Below, one piece after another: positions 44,906-58,500 of a stretch of 64,000 nucleotides of DNA. The stretch lies in contig OW121743.1 of NCBI GenBank assembly GCA_933228675.1, positions 82,101,863-82,165,862 on the forward strand, given 5' to 3'. Position numbers and translations under genes: made by a program. The notes below the pieces were generated by a model. It worked only from the letters and a program-made list of their open reading frames with translations. It had not been told where the DNA came from and did no database searches. Origin of the DNA: Stomorhina lunata (lineage: Eukaryota; Arthropoda; Insecta; Diptera; Rhiniidae). How positions within the stretch are numbered: the first letter of the stretch is position 1; each line of letters starts with the position of its first letter.

Positions 44906-46650
44906 AATAACAAGTAAGAGTGTTATATTCGGCTGTGCCGAATCTTGTATACCCACCATCAAGTTGTACGAGAGTGCAGCTAATTCAAAATGTTGACCAA
45001 ATGTGGTATTGTTGGTAATATATTTGGACTAAATTCGGTTGCAGTGGTATAGTTACTATAGTTCAACATTAAAATGTATTTAAGTGGTTTCCCTAGTATT
45101 TACCTTGGACAAAATGCTGTTCCATAACCGAATATAGTTTTACATTAATAAGTTGTTTCATGTTAATAGCAACACGGCAGGTTCATATATTTTGTAAGGA
45201 ATTCCTAATGCATCTACCGTGTATAAAGTCTGGACCTAACATTGATTGATAGCTATCTAATTTCGTAGATGCAATCTTAATATACTTAATGTACCTCCAA
45301 ATCTTTTTGATTGTAGATATAAAAAGGGGATGTTATATATATAAGAACTATAGCCAAATGTTGACCGATTGTTACAAAATTTTACATACTGGCTGTTATT
45401 AATATAAAGTTTATTTGTGCAAAATTTAGTGACCATAGCTGACATAGTTTATAATTTAATAGCTTTTAACTGGCGTTTTTGGCATTTTAGTGGTTACCGG
45501 GAGCGGTTTTTATATGAAAATGGACCGATTCCTATAAAATTTGACATACTGACTGAAAGTTGCATAAAACTTCTCTGTTCTAAATGTAGTAGTCATAGAT
45601 TTTAGAATTTTATTCAATTTGTTAGCATAAATGTGATTCGCGGGGCAGGGTTATATGGGAGCTCTAACTAAATGTGAACCGATTTTACCCATTTTTAGCA
45701 CACAATTTCTATAATATATCGAAAATATTATTGTTTTGTCTCTCTAGCTTTTGTAGTTAAGGAGCTATCGCGCTTTTCTCTGACGGAAAGACGGACAGAG
45801 ACCGTGTTTTCTTATTGTATTTTTGTGTTTCTTTAAGTTTTTTACATGGGAGCTATGGTCAAATAGTAGCCGATTCTAACAAAATTTTGCACACTGGGTG
45901 GCATTCATATAAGACTTCCTTTTGTAAAATTTTGTTACTGTAGCCCTTTTTGTTAAGGCGCTATCGAGCTTTTATCTGACGGACAGACGGACATAAACCC
46001 CCTTTTCTTTTTGTATTTTTGTGTTTCCGTAAGTTTTTTATATGGGAGCTATGGTCAAATGGTGACAGATTGTGACAAAATTTTGCACACTGGTTGGCAT
46101 TGACATAAGACCTTCTCGTGGTGAATTTAGTGGTTATATCTGTTATAGTTTTAGATTTATTGACATTTAAGTGTATTATAGGTGAAATTTTGGCTGTTGC
46201 CGTAAGTTTTTTGTATGGGAGCTATGACTAAATGTCAACCGATTTTGATGAAATTTTACATGCTGCCTAGGGCTTATGCAAAACTTCTATATACCAAATT
46301 TTATCATCATAGCTATTATAGTTTGTCATTTATTTGCAAATAAGCGATTATCGTAGGCGAGGTTATACGGGAGCTATGGTCAAATGTTAACCGATTTTGC
46401 CCAATTTCAATACCAATTTTCTCAGCGGTGAAGAATGTTTTTACTAAGTTTCATTGATCTAGCTCCTTTCGTTTAGGCGTTATCGTGATTTCAACAAACA
46501 GACAGACGGACATCGCTCAATCGTCTAAGAATTTCATAAGGATTCAGAATATATATCGTTTTTGATTTTTGGGCCGATATTAAGGAAATTACAAACGGAA
46601 TGACAATCTCAATATAACCCCCATTCTTTTTGATGGTGGGTATAATAACA
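44906..46650 (+). mobile_element. DINE-1/mini-me-like (Helentron-type) element, non-autonomous
   Basis: Seen: AACAAGTAAGAGTGTTATAT, then the hairpin ATTCGGC-TGT-GCCGAAT (about 44,927-44,943) and TATACCCACCATCAA; at the right end TTGATGGTGGGTATA (about 46,631-46,645), the exact inverse, giving 15-bp subterminal inverted repeats. The interior is about seven loose repeats of 155-205 bp, each with GGGAGCTATGGTCAAATG and CCGATTTTGACAAAATTTT type blocks (near 45,328, 45,500, 45,640, 45,843, 46,039, 46,210, 46,364) and GACGGACAGACGGACAT-type (GTCY)n tracts. These traits are those of dipteran DINE-1/mini-me/Helentron-like elements, thought to spread by rolling-circle transposition. No Rep/helicase gene is present. 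Confidence 0.85.
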
Positions 46651-49085
46651 CGTTCTACTAATATGAGAAAAAAAAACCGAAATTCGAAAATAATTTTATC
46701 TTTAAGTTGTTCCAACTGTTTTTTTAATAAACTAAGTCGTTTCAGAGATATCGTGCAATTTGCACAGAAAAAAATTTTCGAGTGTAATAAATTTTATTTG
46801 ATATATTAATTTAGAGGTTGTGTTTATGACTTTTTTATTTGCAAATTAAAATATTTTTTTTTCTTATGACAAGAACTACACAAAACAAGAGGTGGGGACG
46901 ACCTACTAGCGTTTTAAAGGTTAACCAATACATTCCTGACATCATGAGATGTGTCGCTTTCAAATGAGATCAATACTAACACGCTCAGTGATGATGCACC
47001 AAAGTTGCACATATTTAAATCTTTAAAATGGCTCTCCTGAACAAAATCCTTAGGACCCTTTCTATTTTGAGCGTCACACATAAAGTCGTTAAAAAAAAAA
47101 AAACTCTTTTCGAAACAAATATATATCTCGAAAACCAGAATCATTTTGGAAAGATAAAATGGTTTTTGGATTCTGAACGTGCTCTAGCAATGAAGACAAT
47201 TTTTGTTAAGTAGTGATATTTATAAAATGAGGGCCATCAAAGATTCCTCTTTTTTCGTTATAAAAAATTGTACTTTAGTAGGTTACCCTGAAAAGGCTTA
47301 TTGTAGGAATTTTATAAAGAAAACTCGATTTCCAAGCTTGTCATTACTTAATCCCGTTTATAAATAAGGGGGTACGAATGTACATCAAAATCGAATAAGA
47401 AGTACATGAGTTATACTAATATTCGTAATAAAATATTTTACAAGTGACAATATTTATTTTGCGTAAGAAGAAGTTAAGTTTAAATTTTGTTTTATCATAA
47501 TAAAAAATACTACTAGAATAGGTTTCTTTATAACCTAAGAACATGAAAATCGGACAAAAAGTACATGAGTTATACTAATTTTAGTAACAACTAGTTTTCG
47601 GTTTTTATACAAATTTCTTTGGATTATAAAAATCGATGATCTTATATGGAAATTTTTTTAATACTTTCTGATATCTATAAAGAATTGAATGAAATCTTCA
47701 TTTTAGTCTATATAACGATATATTTAATTCAATATTTCAAAAGAATAATTTTAGGCTTAGAGTGTTAAGCTGCAAAATTGGGCACACAAAGAGAAGCTTA
47801 ATCTATTAATATATACAAATAGTTTTGAATTGTGTCTATAGAAACTGATAATATAGAATAATTTATCGTCTTAGGAAATAAACGTGCTAAATCAACTTTT
47901 AAATGGTGAAAAATGCGATCTTAATTTGTATGGCATACAAAAAGGCGCTTAATTGATCAATGGCTTAAATCTGAAGCTTATACGAATAATTGTCATCTTT
48001 GTGTCTCTTCATGGAAATAAGATTTCGATGTCTTCTCGTATAAAAAAAGATTTGATGCAATGGCTTAATAAATTGTATCTCGAAAGGGAAGAACTTCTGT
48101 CCTTGAATTTAAACCAGCAAACTCTGCTTTTTAAGTAAAAATAGACTTTGGTGTCCTTACTTCCAAATTTTGATTCAAATTGTAATTGAAAGAGTCGAAA
48201 AATTAACAAAAATATCAATTCATCGTTCAATAAATGGTGGATTAAAACAATATAGTATACTTTTAGGAGGTTCAATAATTCATATTGGAACTTATGCTTT
48301 TTAATATATAAATTTTAGATCATTAATTGTATGACCAAATCGACGCGTTCAATATCAAGATAATTTATTTTGCAAAAATTTCAATTAAATTTCGTATCTA
48401 AAACATATCCGTTTGTTTGTCAAAACATTCCGGTATGTGATAGAAATCAATCGTTTTCTAATCGATCAATTAAAGGTACATTTCTAAAATATTTTTCCCC
48501 ATTTCCATAAACAAATTTAAGTCAATTGAAAGATAAGATAATAGTCAAAAGGATTAACGACCAAATTTTAATTTTTTTGGGGAAAATAACTGAAAATTAT
48601 CTCAAAAATATATCTGAAATCGATCGATTTTGATTTTAAAACGATCGAGATCCGTCACATACCGGATTTACTTTAAATGGAATTCTTTTACTTTTATGAA
48701 ACTTTTGGCAAATAAGTTATTATATGGTGAACCTTATATGTTGTGAATTATTAAGTAATCCTAAAAGTATGCTACAAAAAATTTTCTGAAATATTATACA
48801 TTAACTATATCGAATGCGGCGATTTGGCCCTAGCTTAAAAAAAACATTTATTACATATTACTACGAAACCGTATTAATTTTGAGTGAAGGAATAAGCCTT
48901 GGGCTTTATGTTTTGAATCTGACCCTCTTAACAAAGCTAAGACCTCAACGAAGTTCATAAAATTCTGGATCACATGTTTTCAAATGTCGAAAAACTTAAT
49001 GGCTAAGCATTTGATCTTTTTCTTTTGAAGTCCTGACGACTTCTTGCTAAAAACATTTCATTAGTTTCAATATTAAGATTTTTTA
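46651..49085. other. AT-rich DNA with one diverged 159-bp direct repeat
   Basis: AGTACATGAGTTATACTAAT at 47,401 recurs as AAGTACATGAGTTATACTAA at 47,560, each preceded by a similar AAAATCG(A/G) block. Overlapping frames at 46,914-47,213 and 47,953-48,275 show no domain. No gene is supported. Confidence 0.5.
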
Positions 49086-49089
49086 TAAA

Positions 49090-50110
49090 AATTGAAATTG
49101 TTTAGTAATGAGATAATTTTTTTCTAACGAAACCTTGTAAAACAGAATGTACAACCAATAAAAGCTCGAAGTATCTGCCTTATAGTGACATACAAATTAT
49201 CTGCATATATTTGCATATTTAACCCTAAATTAATAATAAGTGCTTTAATGATCTGTTTCTTTGCTGTAGTAGTTTGAATATTTAGAGCTTTTATGAAAAA
49301 TTAAAATGATTACTTATAATTATGATGCAATTAGCTTTCAATAAAAACTTACAAAATCAACTTTATAACGAAAGAAAGACTAAAGCCTTAGCTTTATAAC
49401 CGTATATAAATCATGTGCATTTATTTGCATATTGAGCCCAAAAGAGGTTATAAGTAAATAGGCACTTACAACTTTTTGTAAACATATTTTATTAGTTTGA
49501 ATATTAATAGTTTTTTATTTCTTTAGAAAAGATATTGGAAACCTACAAACTAAAAAATATAACATGTTGAAAGGCTGAAGTCTAGGCTTTTTAGGGATAT
49601 ATTAATCACCTGCATATATTAGCATATTAAGATAAAATTCATTAAATGAGTTATACAAATTTTTCCTTTTTTCCTAATGTAACTTTGAACATTTTTTAGT
49701 AAATAATTTTACTTAAATGAATTTTTAGTTTTTGTGAAAAATAAATATTAATACAGCTAAATAAATTTTTTAATAAAAGCTTTTAAAACCAAATTTATAA
49801 GGAATTAAAGGCTGTAGTCTCAGCTTTTTACGTGTTCTTAAATAAGCTGCATATATTTGCATATTTGTCTTAAAATTGGAAATAAGTCATATCGTTTAAA
49901 AAAAGTGAATTTTTGTAATTTTTAACTAAACTTTTAGTTTTTTGTGAAAATAAAAATTATTGCTGTTTAACTAGTTGTTAAATAAAAGCTCTTAAGACAA
50001 AAATTTATAGGGAATCAGCTTGCTAAAAGTGCATAAATAATCTGCATATATTTGCATATTTATCTTAAATTTGGAAATTAGTCATATGGTTTTAAAAAAA
50101 GTGAAAGTGA
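49090..50110 (+). repeat. ~0.2-kb degenerate tandem repeat with octamer motif
   Basis: Five diverged units spaced 214, 195, 237 and 195 bp, aligned on TGCATATATTTGCATAT. The octamer ATTTGCAT lies at 49,209, 49,423, 49,855 and 50,050, with ATTAGCAT at 49,618. Other shared words are GGCTGTAGTCTCAGC-like blocks before the core and TTTTTGTGAAAAATAAA-like blocks after it. Confidence 0.75.
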
Positions 50111-52429
50111 AGCATTAATTGAAAATATACTGTTATACAAATTCATAAAAGTGTATACCCTATTTACCAAGATATCTTATTGATTTCGATTCCAATATGG
50201 TCTCTAATTTCCAAGTTTCAAAAGCCCGCTTATAGAATTCATATTGAAATATAATTATAACTTACACTGCCAGCCTTTAAACTACCTTGACAAAGTCCAT
50301 CTGATTACAATCTTTTAAATATTTTTCTTTCGCTTGCTCTGCCATTAAAGTAAAGTGTATTTGTCTTCACAAAACAAATAACACCTTAATGTCTTAATAC
50401 TCTCTAGTTATCAGTAATAAATGCCCTTCGCATTAATAATCCAACAATCAAAAACACATTCAGGGGCGGCTTCTATTTATGTGCCCTAATAAGTATGCAA
50501 CTAAAAACAAATATTTAACAACCCTTAAGATATGCTAATTATTTTTGATTATCTTGATAACAGTAGTTGGTTTATGAGCTGGATAGAAGAGAAATTAAAG
50601 GTAATAAAATAGCAAATATTTTCAAGGGTTTTGTTATCAGTAGCAGCAATTGAAATTATTGTTGATTAATAAGGGCTTTGGAAAGGGTTATAAATTTGTC
50701 AAAATTTTCTAATGTCTATAATCTAGGGATAAAAACAAAGTTTTGCCAAATAAAACATTTTTTGCAGTATTTAGAAGAAATTAAGTTTTTTGATAATCGA
50801 ACAAAAATTTAAAGAATTGTTTAAAGAAATTGTATGTCATACTTTTGGGAAAAGGTTTAAAAAAATACCCAAATCTGGATTTAATAAGAATATTTTAATT
50901 TGAACTAGAAAATTATATTATATTACATTATATATGAATATTTGAGTTCTGTTTAGTTTTGATTTGATTTGATTTAACTTATATAGATTTTCTAATACAA
51001 CAAGATATATTATCTTATAAATTACAGTATTAGAATCAGGCTTGTTATAGGGAAATACAGAAAATAATTAATAATTAATGAAAAATAATTTAGTCTTATT
51101 AAAATTCCCGCAGTCGACGCAAATAAAAATTAGTTTAAAAAAAGTGTTGCATACTTTTAGGATCATAAATTATATGTTAAAATTTTAATTTTACTAGATA
51201 AATATTTCCCTTTAGCTGCCTATAATCCATATGAAAAATTTTAATATTATTACTTTTTATCTCTTTTAACCCCACACCTTATAAAACTGATTGCTGTCAT
51301 CAAAATATTAAATACAGACCTTTATATTTTGCATGTTTAACTACATATATAATTTTTCATACAAATATTTGTCTTTATTGGATTTTTAATGGCTATTTGC
51401 GTCATAAAGTCTCTATATCATTATATTATATATAGAAGCACAAACGAGTGCATTCATCACGATTTCAAAGGTTTTGAAATATGAATATTTAAATGTTGTC
51501 AGAAGCATATTATTTGATTATTTGAATTAAACTGTCTAATATAGGTAAAACAACTGAAGCTAAAATAAAATGTAAACAAGTAATTGAAAGGAATTTAAAA
51601 TATGTGGTTATCACCGGAGATAAAAATTTATATTTAAAACAAATTAATTAAAATTCTTAATACACCAAAGTTTTAAAATAAATTTTGGATCGCCCAAAAG
51701 TATGCTGCAGTATTTTCTGCTAAGCCTCTCTGAACTCAGTTTTTATAGAACTCCAAATTACATACACAATTTTTTATTAAATCCAAATTCCCGCAGTTAA
51801 ATTAAAAAAAAATGATAAAATTTGTTTTTCTGTTGCATATTTTTAGGAGCTACAAGAAAATTTTAGATTTACTTTAAGAAGATAAACGACATTTTTTATT
51901 CAAGATTAAATGCGTGTAAAGAACCCTGACTTCAAAAGCCTATTTAACACAAAAATAAATGTACTGAAACAGAAATTTAAAATTTTATTCAAAATTCTTA
52001 AAACTCCTAAACTTATAATCTTTTCATATAATTTGTCATAAAAATTAATTTCGATTTAAATCGACTGTGAAAAATAGGCTCAAGTTTCAGTATTTTCAAT
52101 TGTAGGAGTATGATAATAAATCTTATCGACAAGGCAAATCTTTCAGGAATTTAATTAATTCGAAAGGTTATTGAAATATTTTATTTCCTATAATTAAATT
52201 GTGTGAAAATTAATTTATACGTTGTTTTTTTTATAAATAATAGTTTTAATGAACTTTTTATTGAGGATGTGGCTGACTCACTTTTTAATACTCTCACCAT
52301 CATTAAGGCTTTAAGTGTTGCATACTTTTAAGGCGTAATCTGTTTTGATAAATTATAGCATAATCTAAAGGAGTTAAAGACAATAATTTAATCTCAAATA
52401 TACGTGTAAGAAAAAAATGAGATTTACAA
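50111..52429. other. AT-rich DNA, possible old dispersed repeat
   Basis: ATTCCCGCAGT at about 51,103 and 51,787 is followed in each case by AAATTAGTTTAAAAAAA-like sequence and GTTGCATACTTTTAGGA / GTTGCATATTTTTAGGA, an offset of about 683 bp. A related TGTTGCATACTTTTAAGG lies at 52,316. No coding sequence is supported. Confidence 0.45.
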
Positions 52430-54440
52430 AAAATTTCTTATTGTTTTTTAGAAAATTTTCAAAAGTTTCCTATTTTTTTTTTAGAAAAATTTCAAAATTT
52501 TCTTCTTTTTATAAGAATTTTTTTTATGTAAAATTTTTCAAAATGTTCTTATTTTTATAGCAAATATTTCAAAATGATCTTATGTTTATAGGAAATTTTT
52601 CAAAATGTTCTTATTTTTGGAGAAATTTTTTTAAAATGTTCTTATTTTTTAGGAAATTTTAAAAAAATTTTTTAGTTTTTAAAAATTTTCTAGGAAATTT
52701 TTCAAAAATTTCTTGCTTAGAGAGGACATTTTTTTTTTTAAATTCTTATTTCTATAGACAATTTTTCAAAAATTTGTTATTTTTATAGGAAATTTTTCAA
52801 AAATTTCTTATTTTTATAGGAAATTATTCAAAAATTTTTTATTTTTGTGGGAAAAATTTCAAAAACTTTTAGCTATATAGGAAATTTTTCAAAAATTTCT
52901 AATTTTGTATAGCGAATTTATTAAAAATTTCTTTATTTTATAGGAAAGTTTTCAAAAATTTCATATTTTTATAGGAAATTCTTCAAAAATTTCTTATTTT
53001 TATAGGAAATTTTTTAAAAATTTCTTATTTTTATAAGAATTTTTTAAAAACTTTCTTATTTTTATCGGAAATTTTTAAAAAATTTCTAATTTTTATAGGA
53101 AATTTTTAAAAAATTTCTTATTTTTATAGGAAGCTTTTAAAAAAATGTCTTATTTTTTTAGGAAATTTTTCCAAATTTCTTATTTTTATGGGATATTTTT
53201 TCCAAATATCTTATTTTAAAATGCAATTTTTACAAGATTTCTTATTTTAATAGGAAGTTTTTAAAAAATGTCTTGTTTTTAAAGGAAATTTTTTAAAAAT
53301 TTCTTAGTTTTACTGAAAGTTTTTTAAAAATTTCTGATTTTTTTAAAGCAATTTTTTCAAAAAATTTCTTATTTTTATAGGAATCTATTCCTTATTTTAT
53401 AGGAAATTAAATATTTTTTTATAGGAAATTAAAAAAAAATTTATTTGTATATGAAAATTTTCAAAAATTTCTTATTTTTATAGGAAATTTTTTAAAAATT
53501 TCTTATTTTTATAGGAAGTTTTTCAAAAATTTCTTATTTATAAAGGAAATTTTTCAAACATTTCTTATTTTTATAGGATGTTTCTCAAGTTTCTTATTTT
53601 TAAAGGAAATTTAAAAAAATGTATTTTTAAAGGAAATTTAAAAAAAATGTCGTATTTTTATAAGAAATTTTTCCAAAATTTCCTATTTTTTATAAAGTTT
53701 TTTAAAAATTTCGTATTTTTATATGAATCTATTCCTAAATTTATTATTTTGATAGGAAATTTTTGAAAAATGTCTTGTTTTTATAGGAAATTTTTCCAGA
53801 TTTCTTATTTTTATAGGATATTTTTTCCAAATTTCTAATTTTTAAAATAAATTTTTCTAAAAATTTCTTAGTTTTTTAAGAAATTTTTCAAAAATTTCTA
53901 AGTTTTATAAGAATTTTTTAAAAAATTTCTTATTTTTAGGAATTTTTTCAAAACTTTCTTATTTTTGTTGGAATTTTTTTTTTTAAATTTCTGACTTTTA
54001 TAGAAAAATTTCATAATTTTCCTATTATTGAAGGAAATTTTCTGAAAATTCCTTATTTTTATAGGAATTTTTTCCATATAAAATAATTTTAAAAAGAAAT
54101 TTTGCAAAAATTTCTTATTTTTATAGGAAGTTTTTAAAAAATGTCTTATTTTTATAGGAAATTTTTCAAAAATTTTATATTTTTATAGTAATTTTTCAGA
54201 AATTTCCTCAAACATTTTTCAAAAATTTCTTATTTTTATAGAAATTTTTACAAAAGTTTTTTTTTATATTAAATTTTTAAAAAATTTCTTAGTTTTATAC
54301 ATAATTTTTTAAAAATTTATTATTTTCTTAGAAAATTTTTCAAAACTTTCTTTTTTATAAGAAATTTTTCAAAAATTTCTTATTTTTATCGGAAATTCTT
54401 AAAAAATCTCTTATTTATATAATAAATTTTTAGGAGAAAT
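52430..54440 (-). repeat. Array B, third block (reverse, diverged)
   Basis: About 65 loose 31-bp units of TTATTTTTATAGG and AAATTTTTCAAAAATTTC type with frequent indels and substitutions, much older-looking than the 16-20 kb block. Frames within it are chance. Confidence 0.85.
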
Positions 54441-56079
54441 AAAATATTTGTATTGCTTAAGCCATTAAGTATTGCATACCTGAAAGGCGTTTATAAAACT
54501 ATAGTCTTCCTTGAGGCGTGAGAAACATTTGTTTGAATATTAAAAAAAAACTACTACATAATTAATTATGAGCTGTCGGAATAGTAACTTAAACTTTCTT
54601 TAACCAATAAAAATTTAAAGTTGACTCTTTTATTAACTTCTAAAAGTCTGGTCATAACTAGTTTCATTTTAGCAAATGAAGGTCAATTTCGCTTTCTTGC
54701 TAAAAAAAATTAAACCACAATAATTTTCATCTTGTTTGCTTTCATTTAATTGTCATGGCCTTATATATTTTTTTTTTTTTTTTGCTACAAAATGTTCTTT
54801 TAATTTCTACATCTACACCATTTTTCATTTAAGTGTCTATTTGTTTAATATTCTCCGCATTTAATTGTTGCTTTTCTTATTATTTATATAAAACAATAAA
54901 TAAGTATGTTTCTTCATTTCTACTCTTCTTCTTAGAATATCAGATTTCAATCTTTAATTTCAATTAATTTACAGTCAATTTTATTCATGTCTTACAAATT
55001 TATTATACAACTCGGAAAGCGAAAAAAATACTGTTTTATAATTATTATATTTATTTATATTTTTTTTTTATTATCAGTTCTCTTCATTTGAGAGATAATG
55101 ATTGAATAAATTATTTATATACTTCCTATTATTTGCAAGTAATTTTGTTATTATTCATTGGCTATTTAATTGAAAAAATATTGTTCATCCTAATGTTTCA
55201 TATTTCTACGAGTGAAACCAGTCAAACTGTGATTTAGATCAGATTAAATATAAATACGACTTTTTTTATTATTAAATGATTAATAAAGAGCAAAATGGTC
55301 ATATCTTTGAAGAAACGCCATCTATCGGACACTGATATAGAGATAAATGTATTCTGAACTTTTACGAATATGGATTCCAAATTTGACTTTAAATATTTGA
55401 GTCTTGCGATCTGTATTATATATACAGAACATTTTCTTTCATATCTATTATCAAAATTCATTATCACATTCAGAAATTCAAAGCCATTTTTCGTTAGTGG
55501 ATTTCTAAGTAACTAATTAAAATACTTGTAGCAAATTTGTTTCGCATATTCAAAGATTTAGATTAATATGTGTCAGTGAATTTTTTTTGAAGTAGTCAAT
55601 TTTTTAGAAAGCTGTGGACACAGGGGGGTTTTTGAAGAAAGTTTATTATTATTGTTTTTTTTTATATAAAAACATATTTTTAGCAATTTAAGTTGTTATA
55701 TTTAAAGAGAAATGCAAATCTCTTAAAAACAAATTACAAGATTTTGCAAATTTCTTTATGTTCGTCTTTAAGATTTTCAAAAGAAAATTAATAAAACATG
55801 AAATAAATTCAAATTAATGTTTTACTTTTGCCAGGTGAATAAATTAGTTTATATTATAATAAAATTTCCATATAAAACGCCTGAGGATAGACAATGTTTA
55901 TTATTTCTATATATACACTCAGCTCAAGCAAAGAGCATTATCTAAATTAGGGCAAATATAATATGATTAGAATAACAATTTTGATAGCCTAAAATTATGC
56001 AAAATTTAATATATGTATTTTTTCTTAAAAATATCAATTATTATTGCCTGTTTTTAGGCTTAAAATTTAAAACATAATT
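54441..56079. other. AT-rich unique DNA between diverged B blocks
   Basis: AAGCCATTAAGTATTGCATA at its left edge resembles AAGGCTTTAAGTGTTGCATA at 52,304-52,323, just outside the other edge of the array. No gene is supported; the 77-codon minus frame at 55,234-55,467 has no domain. Confidence 0.45.
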
Positions 56080-57305
56080 ATAGGAACATTTTTTATATCT
56101 ATTGGAAATATTTTAAAATCTTATTATTTTATAGGAAACTTTTATAAAGTTTCCTATTTTCCCATTTTTTTAGGAAATTTTTAAGAAATTCTTATTTTTA
56201 TAGGAAAGTTTTAAAAAAAATTTATTTTGATAGAAAATTTGTTATATTTTTTTTAACATCAGAAATTTTTGTAAAATTTAATATAAAAATAAGAAATTCT
56301 TTAAAAATTTTCTACAAAAATAAGAAACGTTTGAAAATTTTTCATAAAAATAAAAACTTTTTGAAAATTTTTCTATAAAATTAAAAAATTTTTTGAAAAA
56401 TTTCCTATAAAAAGGAAGTTTTTGAAAAATTTCCTATAAAAATAAGAAATTTTTGAAAAATTTCTTATAAAAACAAAAACTAAGAAATTTTTAAAAAATT
56501 TCCTATAAAAAACATAATATTTTGAAAAGTTTCCTACAAAAATAAAAATTTTTTAAAATTTCTTATAAAAATGAGAAATTTTCAAAAAATTTCCTATAAA
56601 AATTAGAAATTTTAAAAATTTTCCTGTAAAAATAAGAAATTTTTTAAAAATTTCCTATAAAAATAAGAAATTTTTGAAAAAATTCCTGTAAAAATAAGAA
56701 ATTTTTGAAAAATTTCCTGTAAAAATTTTGAAATTATTGAAAAATTTCCTATAAAAATAAGAAATTTTTGAAAAATTTCTTATAAAAAAACAAGATATTT
56801 TGAAAAGTTCCTAGAAAAATAAATTTTTTTTTAAATTTATTATAAAAATGAATAATTTTCAAAAAATTTCCTATAAAAATTAGAAACTTTAAAAATTTTC
56901 CTATAAAAATAAGAAATTTTTTAAAAATTTCTATATAATAAGAATTTAAAAAAAATTCCTATAAAAATAAAAAAAATCGAAAAATTTCCTATAGAAATAA
57001 GAAATTTTTGAAAAATTTCCTATAAAAATAAGATTTTTTTTTAAATTTCCTATAAAAATTAGACATTTTTGAAAAATTTTTGAAAAATTTCCTGTAAAAA
57101 TAAGAAATTTTTGAAAAATTTGTTATAAAAATAAAAAATTTTTGAAAAATTTTGAAAAATTTCCTATAAAAATAAGATTTTTGTTTTAAATTTCCTATAA
57201 CAGTAAGAAATTTTTTAAAAACTTTCTATAAAAATAAAAAATTTTTGAAAAATTTCGTATAAAACTAAGAATTTATTGAAAAAATTCGTATAAAACTACG
57301 AAATT
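56080..57305 (+). repeat. Array B, fourth block (mostly forward)
   Basis: A few reverse units at 56,080-56,230, then about 34 forward units (CCTATAAAAATAAGAAA and TTTTTGAAAAATTT) from about 56,260. Diverged. Confidence 0.85.
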
Positions 57306-58500
57306 TTTCTAAAATTACTTATTTTTATGGGAAATTTTGTAAAAAATTCTTATTTATACAGGAAATTTTTCAAAAATTTCACATTTTTAGAGGAAATTTT
57401 TCCAAAGTTTCTTATTTTGATAACAAATTTTTTAATAGTTTCTTATTTTTATAGGAAATTTTTTATAAAAATTTCTTATTTTTATAGCAAATTTTTTAAA
57501 TTTTTTTTATTTTTGTAGGAAATTTTTCTAAAATTTCTTATTTTTATAGTTAATTTTTAAAAAATTTCTTATTTTCATAGGAAATTTTTAAAAAATTTCT
57601 TATTTTCATAGAAAATTTAAAAAAAATTTCTTATTGTTGTAGGAAATTTTTTAAAAATTTATTCTTTTTACAGGAAATTTTTTAAAAATTTCTTATTTTT
57701 ATAGGAAATTTTTCAAAAATTTCTTATTTTTATTGGAAATTTTTCATAAATTTCTTATTTTTATAGGAAATTTTCCAAAATTTCTTATTTTTATAGGAAA
57801 TTTTAAAAAAATTTTTTATTTTTATAGAAAATTTAAAAAAAATTTCTTATTGTTGTAGGAAATTTTTTAAAAATGTATTATTTTTATAGGAAATTTTTTA
57901 AAAATTTCTTATTTTTATAGGAAATTTTTCAAAAATTTCTTATTTTTATAGGAAAATTTTCATAAATTTCTTATTTTTATAGGAAATTTTCCAAAATTTC
58001 TTATTTTTATAGGAAATTTTTCAAAAATTTTCTTATTTTTATAGGAAATTTTTCAAAAATTTCTTAAAGGAAATTTTTAAAAATTTCTTAAGGGAAATTT
58101 TCAAAAATTTCTTATTTATTTTTATAGGAAATTTTTCAAAAATTTCTTATTTTTACAAGAAAATTTTCAAAAATTCTTATTTTTACATGAAATTTTTCAA
58201 AAAGTTCTTATTTTAATAGGAAATTTTTTTATTTTTTTTTTTGTTTTTATAGGAAATTTTTCAAAAATTTCCCTTTATAATAGAATTTTTTTTTCAAATT
58301 TCTTATTTTTATAGGAAAATTTTGAAAAATTTCTTATTTGTGTAGGAATTTTTTAAAAAATTTCTTATTTTAATAGTAAATTTGTAAAAAATTTCTTATT
58401 TTTATAGTAAATTTTTCAAAAATTTCTTATTTAAAAAAAAAATTCAAAAATTTCTTATTTTTATACGAAATTTTTCAAAACTTTTCTTTTATAGGAAAAT
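57306..58500 (-). repeat. Array B, fifth block (reverse)
   Basis: About 38 units TTATTTTTATAGG / AAATTTTTCAAAAATTTC. It meets the forward block with no spacer at about 57,305 (TACGAAATTTTTCTAAAATT then ACTTATTTTTATGGG), a direct inverted junction. Confidence 0.88.

Noticed and set aside
46914..47213. Two opposite-strand frames of 76 and 61 codons
   Set aside because: Mutually antisense, with no family signal, in AT-rich DNA.
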